From Duganella lactea (GTDB lineage: Bacteria; Pseudomonadota; Gammaproteobacteria; Burkholderiales; Burkholderiaceae_D), in assembly GCF_009857505.1 (NCBI RefSeq), contig NZ_WWCP01000001.1:248001-312000 (forward strand): a DNA stretch of 64,000 nucleotides. Direction: 5' to 3'. Each line of letters begins with the position of its first letter. The stretch's first letter is position 1. Of the stretch, positions 27,213 to 36,359 are shown piece after piece. The notes beneath the pieces are model-generated. The model did no database searches, had not been told where the DNA came from, and was given only the letters and a program-made list of their open reading frames with translations. Made by a program: the position numbers and the translations under genes.

Positions 27213-28640
27213 TCATGGATTGACCGGCTCCGGCGCGCCGTTCAGGTACACGGCCGCGGGTTCGATGCGCTCAAAACTGGCCGGGCCGCGACCGAAGTCG
27301 ATGCTCAGCCTGCCGGTGACGCCGTCCAGCCGGAAATGGCCGACCGGATGACGGCCGATTTCGCGCGCCACGCGGAAGGCGTCGATGCCCAGCGCGTACA
27401 GGCGCGCCATGTCGGCGCCGCCGACGCCGGCCTGCAGTGGTCGCGGATAAACCATCACCGCCGGGTGGTCGCGCTGGACCTGCCACGGCAGGTCCAGCAG
27501 GCGCACGCCTTCCAGGTCCTGGGTGGGGAAGCCGGCCTCGCGGCCCGGATTGAGCGCCGAGGTGCCGTAGATCGGCAGGCCGCGGAAGGACTCGGCCGGC
27601 GTCGCTGGTGGCGGTGGCGGCAGCGCATCGGCGGTGCTGAAGGTCGGGTTGGTCGCTTCCGGCGAGACGTTGCCGCCGAGGGCGATGCGCAACTGGCGCG
27701 TCTGGTCGGCGCCCATGGCCGAGAACAGCAGCGCCGGCGGCGACTGGCGCAGGCTGGCGCGCAGCTGCACCAGGTCGGGATCGCTGAGATAGCTGTCCGG
27801 CGCGTTCAGCTCCATCACGCGCACCGGACGGCCCAGGCGTTGCCATTCGGCGGCGAAGGCGTTGGCGACGCGCCGCTGCCATGGCGAGCTGGTGGTGAGC
27901 ACCACGGCGGCGCCGTCGGCCTGCTCGCGCGCGGCCCACTGCGCGGCCTGGCGCGCCTCTTCCTCGATCGACAGGCCGATGGCCAGCATGTGCGGCGGCA
28001 GCGGCGTGGCGCCGGCCTGGCCGTAGCCTTCCGGATAATTCAGGGCGATGGTCGGCTTGCTGACCAGCGCGCTGGTGGCGATGGTGGCCACGGCCGAGCG
28101 CGACAGCGGGCCGACCACCAGATCCTCGCTTTGCAGCGCGCGGGCGTAGACCGACAGGATGTCTTGCGGCACGTCGCCGGTTTCCAGCACGGTGACGGTG
28201 ATGTTGCCGCGATCGCGCTCCCAGGCGGCCATGAAGCCGGCGCGCACCGAGTCGGCGGCGGCGCCCAGCGTTTCCGATTGCAGCGGCAGCAGCAGGCCGA
28301 TGCGGATCGGCGCGGTCGATGGCTGGCCGGCATCGTTGTCGGTGCGGTCGATGGCCGGCGGTTCGGCTCGTGGTGGCAACTGGCCGCGGTCGTCATCGCT
28401 GATGCCGGTCGAGCCGGGCGCGTCTGGCAGGTTGATGGCGAAGGTCTGCGCCGCCGGCAGCGCTGGCTCGGGCGGCGGTTTCGGCAGCGGGGCCGGCTTG
28501 GGTGGCGGCGGTGGCGGTGGCAGGCTTGTATTTGCCGCCTGGGGCGAGCACAATCCCCCCGGCGCGTTGCAAAACGGCGTGCTGCACGCACTTAAAACTG
28601 CGGCAACCATGCACAGCAGCGTCAACCTCACACTTTTCAT
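27213..28640 (-). CDS. lpoA: LpoA-like lipoprotein activator of penicillin-binding proteins
   Basis: 475 residues from the ATG at 28640. Signal peptide with lipobox LSAC (Cys19), a proline-rich linker (about 35-65), then a periplasmic-binding-protein-like domain (about 110-470) as in the C-terminal domain of LpoA, which activates PBP1a. The N-terminal TPR-like domain of E. coli LpoA is missing, which is usual for shorter betaproteobacterial forms. A longer frame to 28694 exists, but only the ATG at 28640 gives the signal peptide at the N-terminus. It is divergent from rsmI with only 10 bp between start codons. Confidence 0.87.
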   Translation of the reverse strand: MKSVRLTLLCMVAAVLSACSTPFCNAPGGLCSPQAANTSLPPPPPPPKPAPLPKPPPEPALPAAQTFAINLPDAPGSTGISDDDRGQLPPRAEPPAIDRTDNDAGQPSTAPIRIGLLLPLQSETLGAAADSVRAGFMAAWERDRGNITVTVLETGDVPQDILSVYARALQSEDLVVGPLSRSAVATIATSALVSKPTIALNYPEGYGQAGATPLPPHMLAIGLSIEEEARQAAQWAAREQADGAAVVLTTSSPWQRRVANAFAAEWQRLGRPVRVMELNAPDSYLSDPDLVQLRASLRQSPPALLFSAMGADQTRQLRIALGGNVSPEATNPTFSTADALPPPPPATPAESFRGLPIYGTSALNPGREAGFPTQDLEGVRLLDLPWQVQRDHPAVMVYPRPLQAGVGGADMARLYALGIDAFRVAREIGRHPVGHFRLDGVTGRLSIDFGRGPASFERIEPAAVYLNGAPEPVNP

Positions 28641-28650
28641 CCTACCCCCA

Positions 28651-29559
28651 ATGAGCGATCTTGAATCCAGTTCCATAGCCACTTTGCCCGTCATGGGCGA
28701 AATGGCGCATCAGACCTATCCTAGCGCAACCTTATACGTCGTGGCGACCCCCATTGGCAATGTCACCGATATTAGTCTGCGCGCGCTGCACGTTTTGAGC
28801 TTGGTCAATGCTGTGGCATGCGAGGACACGCGCAACACCGCCACGCTGATGGGACGCTTCGGACTGCACAAGCCATTGATCGCCGCGCATCAGCACAATG
28901 AGCGGGAGGCGGCGGAAATGTTGATTTCTCGACTACAGGCTGGCGAGCGCATCGCGCTGGTGTCGGACGCCGGCACGCCGGCGGTGTCCGATCCGGGCGC
29001 GCGCATTGTCGACGCGGTGCGGGCGGCCGGTTTGCGCGTGCTGCCGCTGCCGGGAGCGTCGGCGGCGGTGACGGCGCTGTCGGCCAGTGGCCTGGTGAAT
29101 GATCAGTTTTACTTTGTCGGCTTCCTGCCGGCCAAGGCCAAGCAGCGCGAGAATTTCCTCGGCACGCTGCGCGCGGTGACGGCCACCATGGTGTTTTATG
29201 AGGCGCCGCACCGCATTCTGGACTGCGCCAGCGCGCTGGCGGCGGCGTTCGAGCCGACGCGCCAGGTGGTGTTTGCGCGTGAGCTGACCAAGATGTTCGA
29301 GGAAATCCACCGCTGCCCGCTGTCCGAGGCGGTGGCGTGGATCAAGGCCGATGGCCATCGGGAAAAAGGCGAATTCGTCGTGCTGCTGGACGGCGCGCCA
29401 CCGGCGGATGATGAAAATGACGCCGAGGCGGACCGGATTTTGCAGATTCTGCTGGCCGAACTGCCGGTCAAGCAGGCGGCCGGACTGGCTGCCCAGATCA
29501 CCGGGCGCAAGAAAAACGCGCTGTACGACCGCGCGCTGGAACTCAAGAACGACGCTTAA
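28651..29559 (+). CDS. rsmI: 16S rRNA 2'-O-ribose C1402 methyltransferase RsmI
   Basis: 302 residues from the ATG at 28651. Tetrapyrrole-methylase-like fold with TLYVVATPIGNVTDISLRA at the N-terminus, the SDAGTPAVSDPG loop, LPLPGASAAVTAL and FVGFLPAK. It methylates C1402 of 16S rRNA. The start is uncertain: later ATGs at 28693 and 28702 would give a shorter leader, and the chosen start lies 10 bp from that of lpoA, so the two 5' leaders would overlap. Its 3' end overlaps the TonB-like gene by 4 bp. Confidence 0.94.
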   Translation: MSDLESSSIATLPVMGEMAHQTYPSATLYVVATPIGNVTDISLRALHVLSLVNAVACEDTRNTATLMGRFGLHKPLIAAHQHNEREAAEMLISRLQAGERIALVSDAGTPAVSDPGARIVDAVRAAGLRVLPLPGASAAVTALSASGLVNDQFYFVGFLPAKAKQRENFLGTLRAVTATMVFYEAPHRILDCASALAAAFEPTRQVVFARELTKMFEEIHRCPLSEAVAWIKADGHREKGEFVVLLDGAPPADDENDAEADRILQILLAELPVKQAAGLAAQITGRKKNALYDRALELKNDA

Positions 29560-30170
29560 AACTTGCAGTGCTTGTCCAGCGCCCAGAATAACGGCGCCAG
29601 CAGGCCGGCGCCGGAGGCCGATTTGAGGCAATCGGTTTTGCCGGCCTTCTCTATTTTCCTGCCCAGTTCGGTGCCGTTGGGCTCGGCGGCGATCGGATGG
29701 GCTTCCAGCTGGGCGGCCAGCGTGCCGGGCGCGGCTTTCTCGGAGGCGGCTTTGCGGGCGGCTTTTTTGGCGGCCTCGATATCAAAAGCTTTCGGCTGCT
29801 GGTCGGCGTACAGCGGATCTTGCTCGCGCGGCAGCGTGATGGTCTGGGATTCGGCCGGCGGCACTGGCTCCCGCGCCGCCTCCTCGGTGCGCGGGGGTGT
29901 GGCGGCCACGGTGGTGCGCTCGCGTGCCGGCGCTGGCTGGCGTTTGCGTTCCGGCTTAGGCTCCGGCTTGGGCGGCTCGACCCTGGCAAGTGGCTTCGGC
30001 GCTTGCAACCACACCGTCATCGACCGGGCCGGTTGTTTGGCCGCTGGCGGGCTGGATAGCCGGTAGCCAAAAATCAAGACCGCGTGCAGCGCCAGCGAGA
30101 CGACAATGCCCGCAGCGATGCCTGGTCTGCGCGGGCTTCTGGCCTCATCGAATGAAATCGTAGCGCTCAT
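29556..30170 (-). CDS. TonB-like single-span protein with proline-rich linker, no TonB C-terminal domain
   Basis: 204 residues: N-terminal membrane helix (about 18-36) with His in VSLALHAVLIFGY, a TonB-like arrangement, then a PEP/KPE-rich linker (about 50-95), a charged Ala/Lys helix (about 130-150) and a short C-terminal part with two cysteines (DCLKSASGAG, KHCKF) that could form a disulfide. No TonB C-terminal fold is visible and no ExbBD genes are near. It may be an envelope-spanning anchor; the function is unknown. Confidence 0.75.
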   Translation of the reverse strand: MSATISFDEARSPRRPGIAAGIVVSLALHAVLIFGYRLSSPPAAKQPARSMTVWLQAPKPLARVEPPKPEPKPERKRQPAPARERTTVAATPPRTEEAAREPVPPAESQTITLPREQDPLYADQQPKAFDIEAAKKAARKAASEKAAPGTLAAQLEAHPIAAEPNGTELGRKIEKAGKTDCLKSASGAGLLAPLFWALDKHCKF

Positions 30171-30206
30171 AGTTTTCAGATATTAGCATTGAAGCGATGG
30201 TAGCAC

Positions 30207-30235
30207 TTGACGAGTTACCGGCCAGGCTGTATTAT
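30207..30235 (+). promoter_or_regulatory. Sigma-70 promoter of the tRNA-Pro gene
   Basis: TTGACG (30207-30212), a 17-bp spacer and TATTAT (30230-30235), predicting a start near 30242, four bases before the tRNA. This is one of the best matches to consensus in the window. Confidence 0.85.
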
Positions 30236-30245
30236 CTTGCTTCTT

Positions 30246-30322
30246 CGGAGTGTAGCGCAGCCCGGTAGCGCACCTGGTTTGGGACCAGGGGGTCCAAGGT
30301 TCGAATCCTTGTACTCCGACCA
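30246..30322 (+). tRNA. tRNA-Pro (anticodon TGG)
   Basis: 77 bases including an encoded CCA. The acceptor stem CGGAGTG pairs with TACTCCG (one G-T wobble), the anticodon loop is TTTGGGA with anticodon TGG between CCTGG and CCAGG arms, and the T arm contains GGTTCGAATCC. It starts with C1, as bacterial tRNA-Pro does. Confidence 0.97.
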
Positions 30323-30330
30323 AAATCTAA

Positions 30331-30367
30331 AAACCCTGTTTGACGGCAACGTCAAACAGGGTTTTTT
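30331..30367 (+). terminator. Intrinsic terminator of tRNA-Pro
   Basis: AACCCTGTTTGACG, loop GCAA, CGTCAAACAGGGTT, followed by a run of T (30362-30367). It lies 9 bases after the tRNA and is also A-rich on the left arm, so it could act on both strands. Confidence 0.93.
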
Positions 30368-30441
30368 CCATTTCACGCCCGATTTTGGCCCTTCCGTCGC
30401 ACGCGCCGTTGCCACCTTCCGCAGCCGTTAGAATGGGCGTG

Positions 30442-31722
30442 ATGAATACGACACCTTTCCACCTCAAACAAGCGGTCACGCATGATCCCAAGCTGGTGCG
30501 CCGCTACAAGCGGGAGTCGGCGCTGCGGCAGTGGGGGCTCATGGCGATTTTCCTCATCGTTTTTGTACCGCCGCTGGCTTTGCTGATCTTGTCCGTCGTG
30601 CCACCGGGCCCGGGCAAGTCTACCTGGGCATGGGGGCCGTTGAGCAATGTGATGTTGCTGGTCTTGCTTCCCATCGCCATCACGAATGCGAGGGTGAAGC
30701 AGCGGTTGGCAGAGCTGACCGAAGCCGGCACCGCGCTGACCGAAGAGATGCTGTCCGCGCGTCCCCGGCGGACGCTGGTGTCGCCGCTGGACCAACTGGT
30801 CACGCACAACATCTGCACCGAAACGCTGTCCGGCCTGGCGCTGGGCACGGCGCTGGGTTATGGCGGGCCGGCGGTGTTTCGCTACTCGCCTTATGAAGGT
30901 CGCATCTTGATTTCGCCGCGGTGGCCGGTCTGGTTCTCCCAGTGCACCGAGGTGCTGATCGTGGCCGAGCGCGGGGCGCCAGTGGAAGTGCGCATCCGCC
31001 GCCGCATCGGCTACGATTTCTTCACCGTGCAGGTTGGTGGCGCGCTGCATGCGGTGGAAACGGTGGCCGCCCATCTGCGGACGCAGTTCGAGCAGCGCGA
31101 GCGCATGCTGCGCGCCATCAAACGCGAACAGGAACTGGAGCGCGCCGCGCTACACGCCAAGCTGTCGGCGTTGCAGGCGCAGGTCGAGCCGCACTTTCTG
31201 TTCAATACCCTGGCCAACCTCAAATACCTGATCCGCACCGACGGCGACACCGCGCAGCAAATGCTCGACCATCTGGTCGGTTATTTGCAAAACGCCCTGC
31301 CTGATATGCGCTCCGTGTCCTCGACGGTGGAGCGTGAGCTGGCGCTGGTGCGCAACTACCTGTCCATCATGCAGATCCGCATGGGGCAACGCCTGCGCTT
31401 CCATATCGAGGCGGATACCGCTTCGCTGGGACTGCCCTTCCCGCCGGCGATGCTGATATCGCTGGTGGAAAACGCCATCAAGCACGGTCTGGAGCGCGCC
31501 AGCCGGCCGGGTGAAATCGTCATCACCACGCTGCGGCGCAAGCATGATCTCTGTGTGCACGTCAGTGATGATGGCGTTGGCCTGACCGAGCAAATGGGCC
31601 AGGGCTTCGGCCTGGCGAATATCCACGAGCGCCTGCAATTGCTGTATGGTGAAGGCGCGTCGCTGTCGGTGACGGCGGGAGAAAACGGCGGCGTGGTGGC
31701 CACGCTGATCATCAAGGAGTGA
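30442..31722 (+). CDS. LytS/AlgZ-type membrane sensor histidine kinase
   Basis: 426 residues from the ATG at 30442 (an ATG at 30433 is also in frame). Two hydrophobic helices near the N-terminus (about 28-50 and 60-78), an uncharacterised middle region with a partly buried beta-rich stretch (about 110-220), a coiled coil (about 220-245), then the His_kinase domain with QVEPHFLFNTLANLKYL (phospho-acceptor His) and an HATPase with LVENAIKHGLE and GFGLANIHERLQLLYG. It forms an operon with the LytTR regulator directly downstream. A TAGAAT -10-like box ends eight bases before the ATG. The signal is unknown. Confidence 0.9.
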   Translation: MNTTPFHLKQAVTHDPKLVRRYKRESALRQWGLMAIFLIVFVPPLALLILSVVPPGPGKSTWAWGPLSNVMLLVLLPIAITNARVKQRLAELTEAGTALTEEMLSARPRRTLVSPLDQLVTHNICTETLSGLALGTALGYGGPAVFRYSPYEGRILISPRWPVWFSQCTEVLIVAERGAPVEVRIRRRIGYDFFTVQVGGALHAVETVAAHLRTQFEQRERMLRAIKREQELERAALHAKLSALQAQVEPHFLFNTLANLKYLIRTDGDTAQQMLDHLVGYLQNALPDMRSVSSTVERELALVRNYLSIMQIRMGQRLRFHIEADTASLGLPFPPAMLISLVENAIKHGLERASRPGEIVITTLRRKHDLCVHVSDDGVGLTEQMGQGFGLANIHERLQLLYGEGASLSVTAGENGGVVATLIIKE

Positions 31723-31724
31723 GC

Positions 31725-32453
31725 ATGCCGATCGCGTTGATCGTGGAAGATGAACCGCTGCTGGCAGCGGAATTGCGTGACCAGCTGGCCGCGCTGTGGC
31801 CGGAACTGGAGATCGCCGGCCAGGCTGAAAACGGCGTCGAAGCCATATCGCTGCTGGATACCCTGAAGCCGGATGTGGTGTTCCTCGACATCCAGATTCC
31901 CGGCCTGACCGGTATGGAAGTGGCGGCGCATGTGGGCGAACATGCGCAGATCGTCTTCGTTACCGCCTACGCGGAACACGCGGTGCAGGCGTTTCAGGCG
32001 GGTGCGGTCGATTACATCGTCAAGCCGGTGACGGCGGCGCGGTTGCTGCAAACGGTGAAGCGGTTAAAGACGCGCAGCACCGCGGCGGTGCCGGCTGGCG
32101 TGTGGCGGCAGATCGCGCCGGCGCCGGTGCAGCATCTCAAATGGATCAAGGCGTCGGCCGGCAACACGGTGCGGCTGGTGATGGTGCGCGATGTGCAGTA
32201 CTTCCAGTCGGACGGCAAATACACGCGCGTGGTCACGCATGATGGCGAAGCGCTGATTCGCCTGCCGCTGAAAGAGCTGATCGAGCAGCTCGACGCGGCG
32301 CAATTCACGCAGATTCATCGCGGCGCCATCGTCAATTTGGAAGCGGTCGACCGTATCGACCGCGATGGCAGCGCGATGGAAATTCGCCTCAAGGGCCGCA
32401 CCGAAAAACTCACCGTCAGTGAAACCTACAGCCGCCAGTTCCGCCAGATGTAA
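31725..32453 (+). CDS. LytTR-family response regulator
   Basis: 242 residues from the ATG at 31725, which has AAGGAG five bases upstream inside the end of the kinase gene. Receiver domain (about 1-115) with phospho-acceptor Asp55 (VVFLDIQIPG) and Lys in YIVKPVT, then a LytTR DNA-binding domain (about 135-240: HLKWIKASAGNTVRLV, IHRGAIVNLEAVDRI). Such regulators bind pairs of short direct repeats. The target genes are not evident. It is convergent with liuE(mvaB) across a hairpin. Confidence 0.92.
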   Translation: MPIALIVEDEPLLAAELRDQLAALWPELEIAGQAENGVEAISLLDTLKPDVVFLDIQIPGLTGMEVAAHVGEHAQIVFVTAYAEHAVQAFQAGAVDYIVKPVTAARLLQTVKRLKTRSTAAVPAGVWRQIAPAPVQHLKWIKASAGNTVRLVMVRDVQYFQSDGKYTRVVTHDGEALIRLPLKELIEQLDAAQFTQIHRGAIVNLEAVDRIDRDGSAMEIRLKGRTEKLTVSETYSRQFRQM

Positions 32454-32458
32454 CCACC

Positions 32459-32482
32459 GTCATTCCCGCGAAAGCGGGAATG
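32459..32482. repeat. REP-like hairpin between the LytTR regulator and mvaB
   Basis: CATTCCCGC, loop GAAA, GCGGGAATG: a perfect 9-bp stem with a stable GNRA-type tetraloop, preceded by CCGT and flanked by ACCAC and GTGGT. It lies between two convergent genes and may end or stabilise both transcripts. It shares the CGTCATTCC core with 9068-9097. Confidence 0.8.
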
Positions 32483-32483
32483 G

Positions 32484-33395
32484 CTAGGTGGTGCGCTTGG
32501 CGGCGATGGCGTTGCCGGCCCGGCTGGCGCCTTTGCGGCCCAGGTACTGCGAGATAAACTGCCCGGCATCGACCACCATGTCCAGATCGATGCCGGTCTC
32601 AATACCCAGGCCCTGCATCATATACAGCACGTCCTCGGTGGCGACGTTGCCAGTCGCCCCTTTCGCATACGGGCAGCCACCCAGCCCCGATACCGACGAG
32701 TGATAAATCGAGATGCCCAGCTCCAGGCTGGCGTAGATGTTGGCCAGCGCCTGACCATACGTGTCGTGAAAGTGCCCGGACAAGCCATCAACGCGGAAAG
32801 CGCGGATGGCGCGCTCCATCACCGCCTGCGTCTTGCGCGCGGTGGCGACGCCGATGGTGTCGGCGATGTCGATTTCATCGCAGCCCAGGTCGCGCATGCG
32901 GCCCACTACATCGGCCACCGCGTCCAGCGGCACCTCGCCCTGATAAGGGCAGCCGAAGGCGCAGCTGATGCTGCCGCGCAGGCGGATGCCGTTGTCTTTC
33001 GCCGCCTTGGCCACGCCTTCAAAGCGGGCGATCGATTCGGCGATCGAGCAGTTGATGTTTTTTTGCGAGAACGCTTCCGAGGCGGAGCCGAAGATCACCA
33101 CCTCGTCCGCGCGCGCCGCCAGCGCCGCCTCGAAGCCCTGCATGTTCGGCGTCAGCGCGGAATAGATCACGCCCGGCTTGCGCTCGATGGCGGCCATGAC
33201 GTCGGCGCTGGTGGCCATCTGCGGCACCCACTTCGGCGACACGAAGGCCGCCGCCTCAATGTTCTGGAAGCCGGCGGCGGTGAGGCGGTTCACCAGCGCG
33301 ATCTTGATCTCGGCCGGGGCGTTTTCTTTTTCGTTCTGCAGGCCGTCGCGCGGACCCACTTCGACGATTTTGACTTGTTTCGGTAAGCTGCTCAT
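32484..33395 (-). CDS. mvaB: Hydroxymethylglutaryl-CoA lyase (LiuE/MvaB)
   Basis: 303 residues. It cleaves HMG-CoA to acetyl-CoA and acetoacetate, the last step of leucine breakdown. The signature VEVGPRDGLQNEK, metal ligands in SGHFHDTYGQALAN and the catalytic Cys in SGLGGCPYAKGATGNVATEDV are present. The ATG at 33395 lies one base after the stop of the ghrA-like gene; a longer frame to 33470 would overlap that gene and is rejected. It is the final gene of the liu/bio array. Confidence 0.95.
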   Translation of the reverse strand: MSSLPKQVKIVEVGPRDGLQNEKENAPAEIKIALVNRLTAAGFQNIEAAAFVSPKWVPQMATSADVMAAIERKPGVIYSALTPNMQGFEAALAARADEVVIFGSASEAFSQKNINCSIAESIARFEGVAKAAKDNGIRLRGSISCAFGCPYQGEVPLDAVADVVGRMRDLGCDEIDIADTIGVATARKTQAVMERAIRAFRVDGLSGHFHDTYGQALANIYASLELGISIYHSSVSGLGGCPYAKGATGNVATEDVLYMMQGLGIETGIDLDMVVDAGQFISQYLGRKGASRAGNAIAAKRTT

Positions 33396-33396
33396 T

Positions 33397-34329
33397 TCAG
33401 TATCCCAGTGTGCGGTCGACCGCGCCGGCGATGGCTTCGCCCGCCTCGGCCTTGCGAATGTTGGCGGCAATCTGCTGCACGCTCTCGCGGCGCAAGGTCA
33501 GCGCGGAGATGTGCGGCGTGATGGTGATGCGCGGCTCCTGCCAGAACGGATGCTGCGCCGGCAAGGGCTCGTTGCGCAACACGTCCAGCGTGGCGGCGGC
33601 GATGTGGCCGGATTTAATTAACGTCAGCAGATCCGGCTCGGCGATGTGCGCGCCGCGCGCGACGTTGACGATGTACGCGCCCTGCGGCAGCTTGCACATA
33701 TTGGTGCGGTCGATGATGTTGCTGGTTTCCGGCGTCAGCGGCAGCATGCAGACCAGCACGCGGCTGCCGCGCAGGAAGGTGTCCAGGCCATCGGCGCCGG
33801 TGAAGGTCTGCACGCCGGGCATGCTTTTGTCGGTACGGCTCCAGCCGCGCAGCGGGAAGCCGAACGGCGCCAGCGCCTCCAGCACGCGGGTGCCCAGCAC
33901 GCCCATGCCCAATACACCGACGGCGAAATCCTCCTTGTGATATTGCGGCAGCGGCGCCCACTTGCCGGCGCGCGCCTGCGCTTCGTATTCGTCGAAACGG
34001 CGGAAGTAGCGCAGCACCGCGTGCGTCACGTATTCGGCCATCTGCACGCCCATGCCGGCGTCTTCCAGCCGGATGATGGGGATGTGCGCCGGCAGCGCGT
34101 CGCCGAACTTGAGCAGCGCGTCCACGCCGGCGCCGGTGACGAAGATGGCTTTAACGGTGGCCAGTTCCGCCAGCATCGCTTCCGGCGGCGACCACACCAC
34201 GGCGTAGTCGCAGGCCTGGCATTTCTCGCCGGCGTGCCAGATTTCGATTTCCGCTTCGGGCAGGAACTTGGCGAAGTCCTTGATCCACGGCTCGGTTTTG
34301 CCGTCGGCGCGATGGAGCAGTATGCGCAT
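33397..34329 (-). CDS. ghrA: GhrA-type glyoxylate/hydroxypyruvate reductase-like 2-hydroxyacid dehydrogenase
   Basis: 310 residues. D-2-hydroxyacid dehydrogenase with Rossmann motif GVLGMGVLGTRVLEAL, the catalytic Arg in IVNVARGAHI, Glu in LRNEPLPAQHPFW and His in ITPHISALT; the AQHPFW run is typical of GhrA rather than GhrB. It sits between liuD and liuE with 1-12 bp gaps. The usual liu pathway has no such step, so it may act on a side product or simply ride in the operon. Confidence 0.9.
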   Translation of the reverse strand: MRILLHRADGKTEPWIKDFAKFLPEAEIEIWHAGEKCQACDYAVVWSPPEAMLAELATVKAIFVTGAGVDALLKFGDALPAHIPIIRLEDAGMGVQMAEYVTHAVLRYFRRFDEYEAQARAGKWAPLPQYHKEDFAVGVLGMGVLGTRVLEALAPFGFPLRGWSRTDKSMPGVQTFTGADGLDTFLRGSRVLVCMLPLTPETSNIIDRTNMCKLPQGAYIVNVARGAHIAEPDLLTLIKSGHIAAATLDVLRNEPLPAQHPFWQEPRITITPHISALTLRRESVQQIAANIRKAEAGEAIAGAVDRTLGY

Positions 34330-34341
34330 GGTGGTTCTCCT

Positions 34342-36300
34342 TTATGCCGCCTGGAAGTCCAGCAGCGGCGCGCCATCCGCTACCTGGTCGCCGACGTTGT
34401 ACAGGATGTCGTTGACGGTGCCGTCGTGCGGGGCGGCGATGGTGTGTTCCATTTTCATGGCTTCCATGATGACCAGCGCCTCGCCCTTCTTCACCGTCTG
34501 GCCCTTGCTGGCGAGGACGGCGACGACCTTGCCCGGCATCGGCGCGGTGAGGCGGCCGCCTTCGGCTTCGGTTTCGCCGGCGTGCGCCATCGGGTCGTTC
34601 CAGACCAGTTGGTAGTGCGCGCCGTTGCTGAAGACGTGGAAGGTGTCACCATCGCGCAGCACCGTGCCGCGATTGGCCTGGTCGCCGAGTTGAAGGCTGT
34701 CGTCGGCGGTGCTGAACAGGCAGCCGTCCGGGCGATAGGTGATGCTGGTGTCGTAGCTCGTGTGCTCGTCGGCGAAGGCGATTTTGCGGACGTAGGACTG
34801 GTTCATGCGCCAGCCGGTCGTCCGCGCCCATGGATCGGCGGCGTGCGTGCGTTCGTCGGCCAGCAGCGCGTCGGCGGCCAGTGCCAGTGCGGCGGCGGGC
34901 GCTGGCTGCGCGGCGGGAAACAGCGTGGTGTGATGGCGATCGATCAGGCCCGTGTCCAGATCGGCGTTGGCGAAGGGCTGGCCTTCAACCAGGCGTTTGA
35001 GGAAGGCGATGTTGGTGTGCAGGCCAACGATGTGATACTGCGCCAGCGCCTGCGCCATGCGGGCCAGCGCCTGCTTGCGGTCCGCGCCCCAGACGATCAG
35101 CTTTGCGATCATCGGATCGTAGAACGGCGAGATGGCGTCGCCCGCGCGCACGCCCGAATCGATGCGCACCGCCGCTGGCGCCGATGCGGCGCCGCCCAGT
35201 TCAAAGGAAACCGCATCAGGCGTGCCGAGATGGCGCAGCGTGCCGATCGACGGCAGAAAGCCCTTCTCCGGATTCTCCGCGTAGATGCGGGCCTCGATGG
35301 CATGGCCGTTGATCGTCAGTTCGTGCTGCTGCTTCGGCAGCGGCTCGCCGGCCGCAACGCGCAGCTGCCATGCCACCAGATCGGTCCCGGTAATCATCTC
35401 GGTCACCGGGTGTTCGACTTGCAGGCGGGTGTTCATCTCCATGAAGTAGAACGTGCCGTCCTGGTTGGCGATGAACTCCACCGTGCCGGCGCCGACATAG
35501 CCAACGGCGCGCGCGGCGGCCACCGCCGCTTCGCCCATCGCGGCGCGGCGTTCGGCCGTCATGCCCGGCGCCGGCGCTTCCTCCAGCACCTTCTGGTGGC
35601 GGCGCTGCACCGAGCAATCGCGCTCGAACAGATAGATGCAATTGCCTCGCGTATCGGCAAACACCTGAATTTCAATGTGACGTGGGCGTTGCAGGTATTT
35701 CTCCGCCAGCACCTTGTCGTCGCCAAAAGAACTGATCGCCTCGCGCTTGCAGGACGCCAGCGCATCCTTGAACTGCGCCGAGTTCTCCACCACGCGCATG
35801 CCCTTGCCGCCGCCGCCGGCCGAAGCCTTCAGCAGCACCGGATAGCCGATGCGGTCCGCCTGCGCATGCAGGAAGTCGGCGTCCTGCTGCTCGCCGTGAT
35901 AGCCCGGCACCAGCGGCACGTTGGCCTTCTCCATCAACTGCTTGGCGGCCGATTTTGAACCCATGGCGCGCATGGCCGACGCGGGTGGACCGATGAACAC
36001 CAGGCCCGCTTCCGCGCAGGCGTCCGCAAAACCGGCGTTCTCCGACAGGAAGCCGTAGCCGGGATGGATGGCTTGCGCGCCGGTGGCCTTGGCGGCGGCG
36101 ATGATCTTGTCGCCGCACAGGTAGCTTTCCTTGGCGGCGGCGGGGCCGATCAATACCGCTTCGTCGCACACGGCGACGTGCTTGGCGTTGGCATCCGCTG
36201 CCGAATACACGGCAACGGTCTTGATGCCCAGGCGACGCGCGGTCGCGGCCACACGGCAGGCAATTTCACCACGATTGGCGATCAGAATTTTGGTAAACAT
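34342..36300 (-). CDS. liuD: Methylcrotonyl-CoA carboxylase alpha subunit (biotin carboxylase and carrier)
   Basis: 652 residues. Biotin carboxylase domains (about 1-450) with the ATP-grasp loop KASAGGGGKGMRVV, FMEMNTRLQVEHPVTE and RIYAENPEKGFLPS; a linker domain; and a C-terminal biotinyl domain with EAMKMEH, biotinylated Lys616. With LiuB it carboxylates 3-methylcrotonyl-CoA in leucine breakdown. Its position next to liuE, liuB and liuC favours methylcrotonyl over acetyl or propionyl substrates. It follows bioB by 59 bp; AGAGAGAG precedes the ATG at 36300. Confidence 0.93.
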   Translation of the reverse strand: MFTKILIANRGEIACRVAATARRLGIKTVAVYSAADANAKHVAVCDEAVLIGPAAAKESYLCGDKIIAAAKATGAQAIHPGYGFLSENAGFADACAEAGLVFIGPPASAMRAMGSKSAAKQLMEKANVPLVPGYHGEQQDADFLHAQADRIGYPVLLKASAGGGGKGMRVVENSAQFKDALASCKREAISSFGDDKVLAEKYLQRPRHIEIQVFADTRGNCIYLFERDCSVQRRHQKVLEEAPAPGMTAERRAAMGEAAVAAARAVGYVGAGTVEFIANQDGTFYFMEMNTRLQVEHPVTEMITGTDLVAWQLRVAAGEPLPKQQHELTINGHAIEARIYAENPEKGFLPSIGTLRHLGTPDAVSFELGGAASAPAAVRIDSGVRAGDAISPFYDPMIAKLIVWGADRKQALARMAQALAQYHIVGLHTNIAFLKRLVEGQPFANADLDTGLIDRHHTTLFPAAQPAPAAALALAADALLADERTHAADPWARTTGWRMNQSYVRKIAFADEHTSYDTSITYRPDGCLFSTADDSLQLGDQANRGTVLRDGDTFHVFSNGAHYQLVWNDPMAHAGETEAEGGRLTAPMPGKVVAVLASKGQTVKKGEALVIMEAMKMEHTIAAPHDGTVNDILYNVGDQVADGAPLLDFQAA

Positions 36301-36359
36301 CGTCTCTCTCTTTACGGCTTATGGCCGGAAGTTTTTTTGTCATCGTGGGAGTGGGCCTT

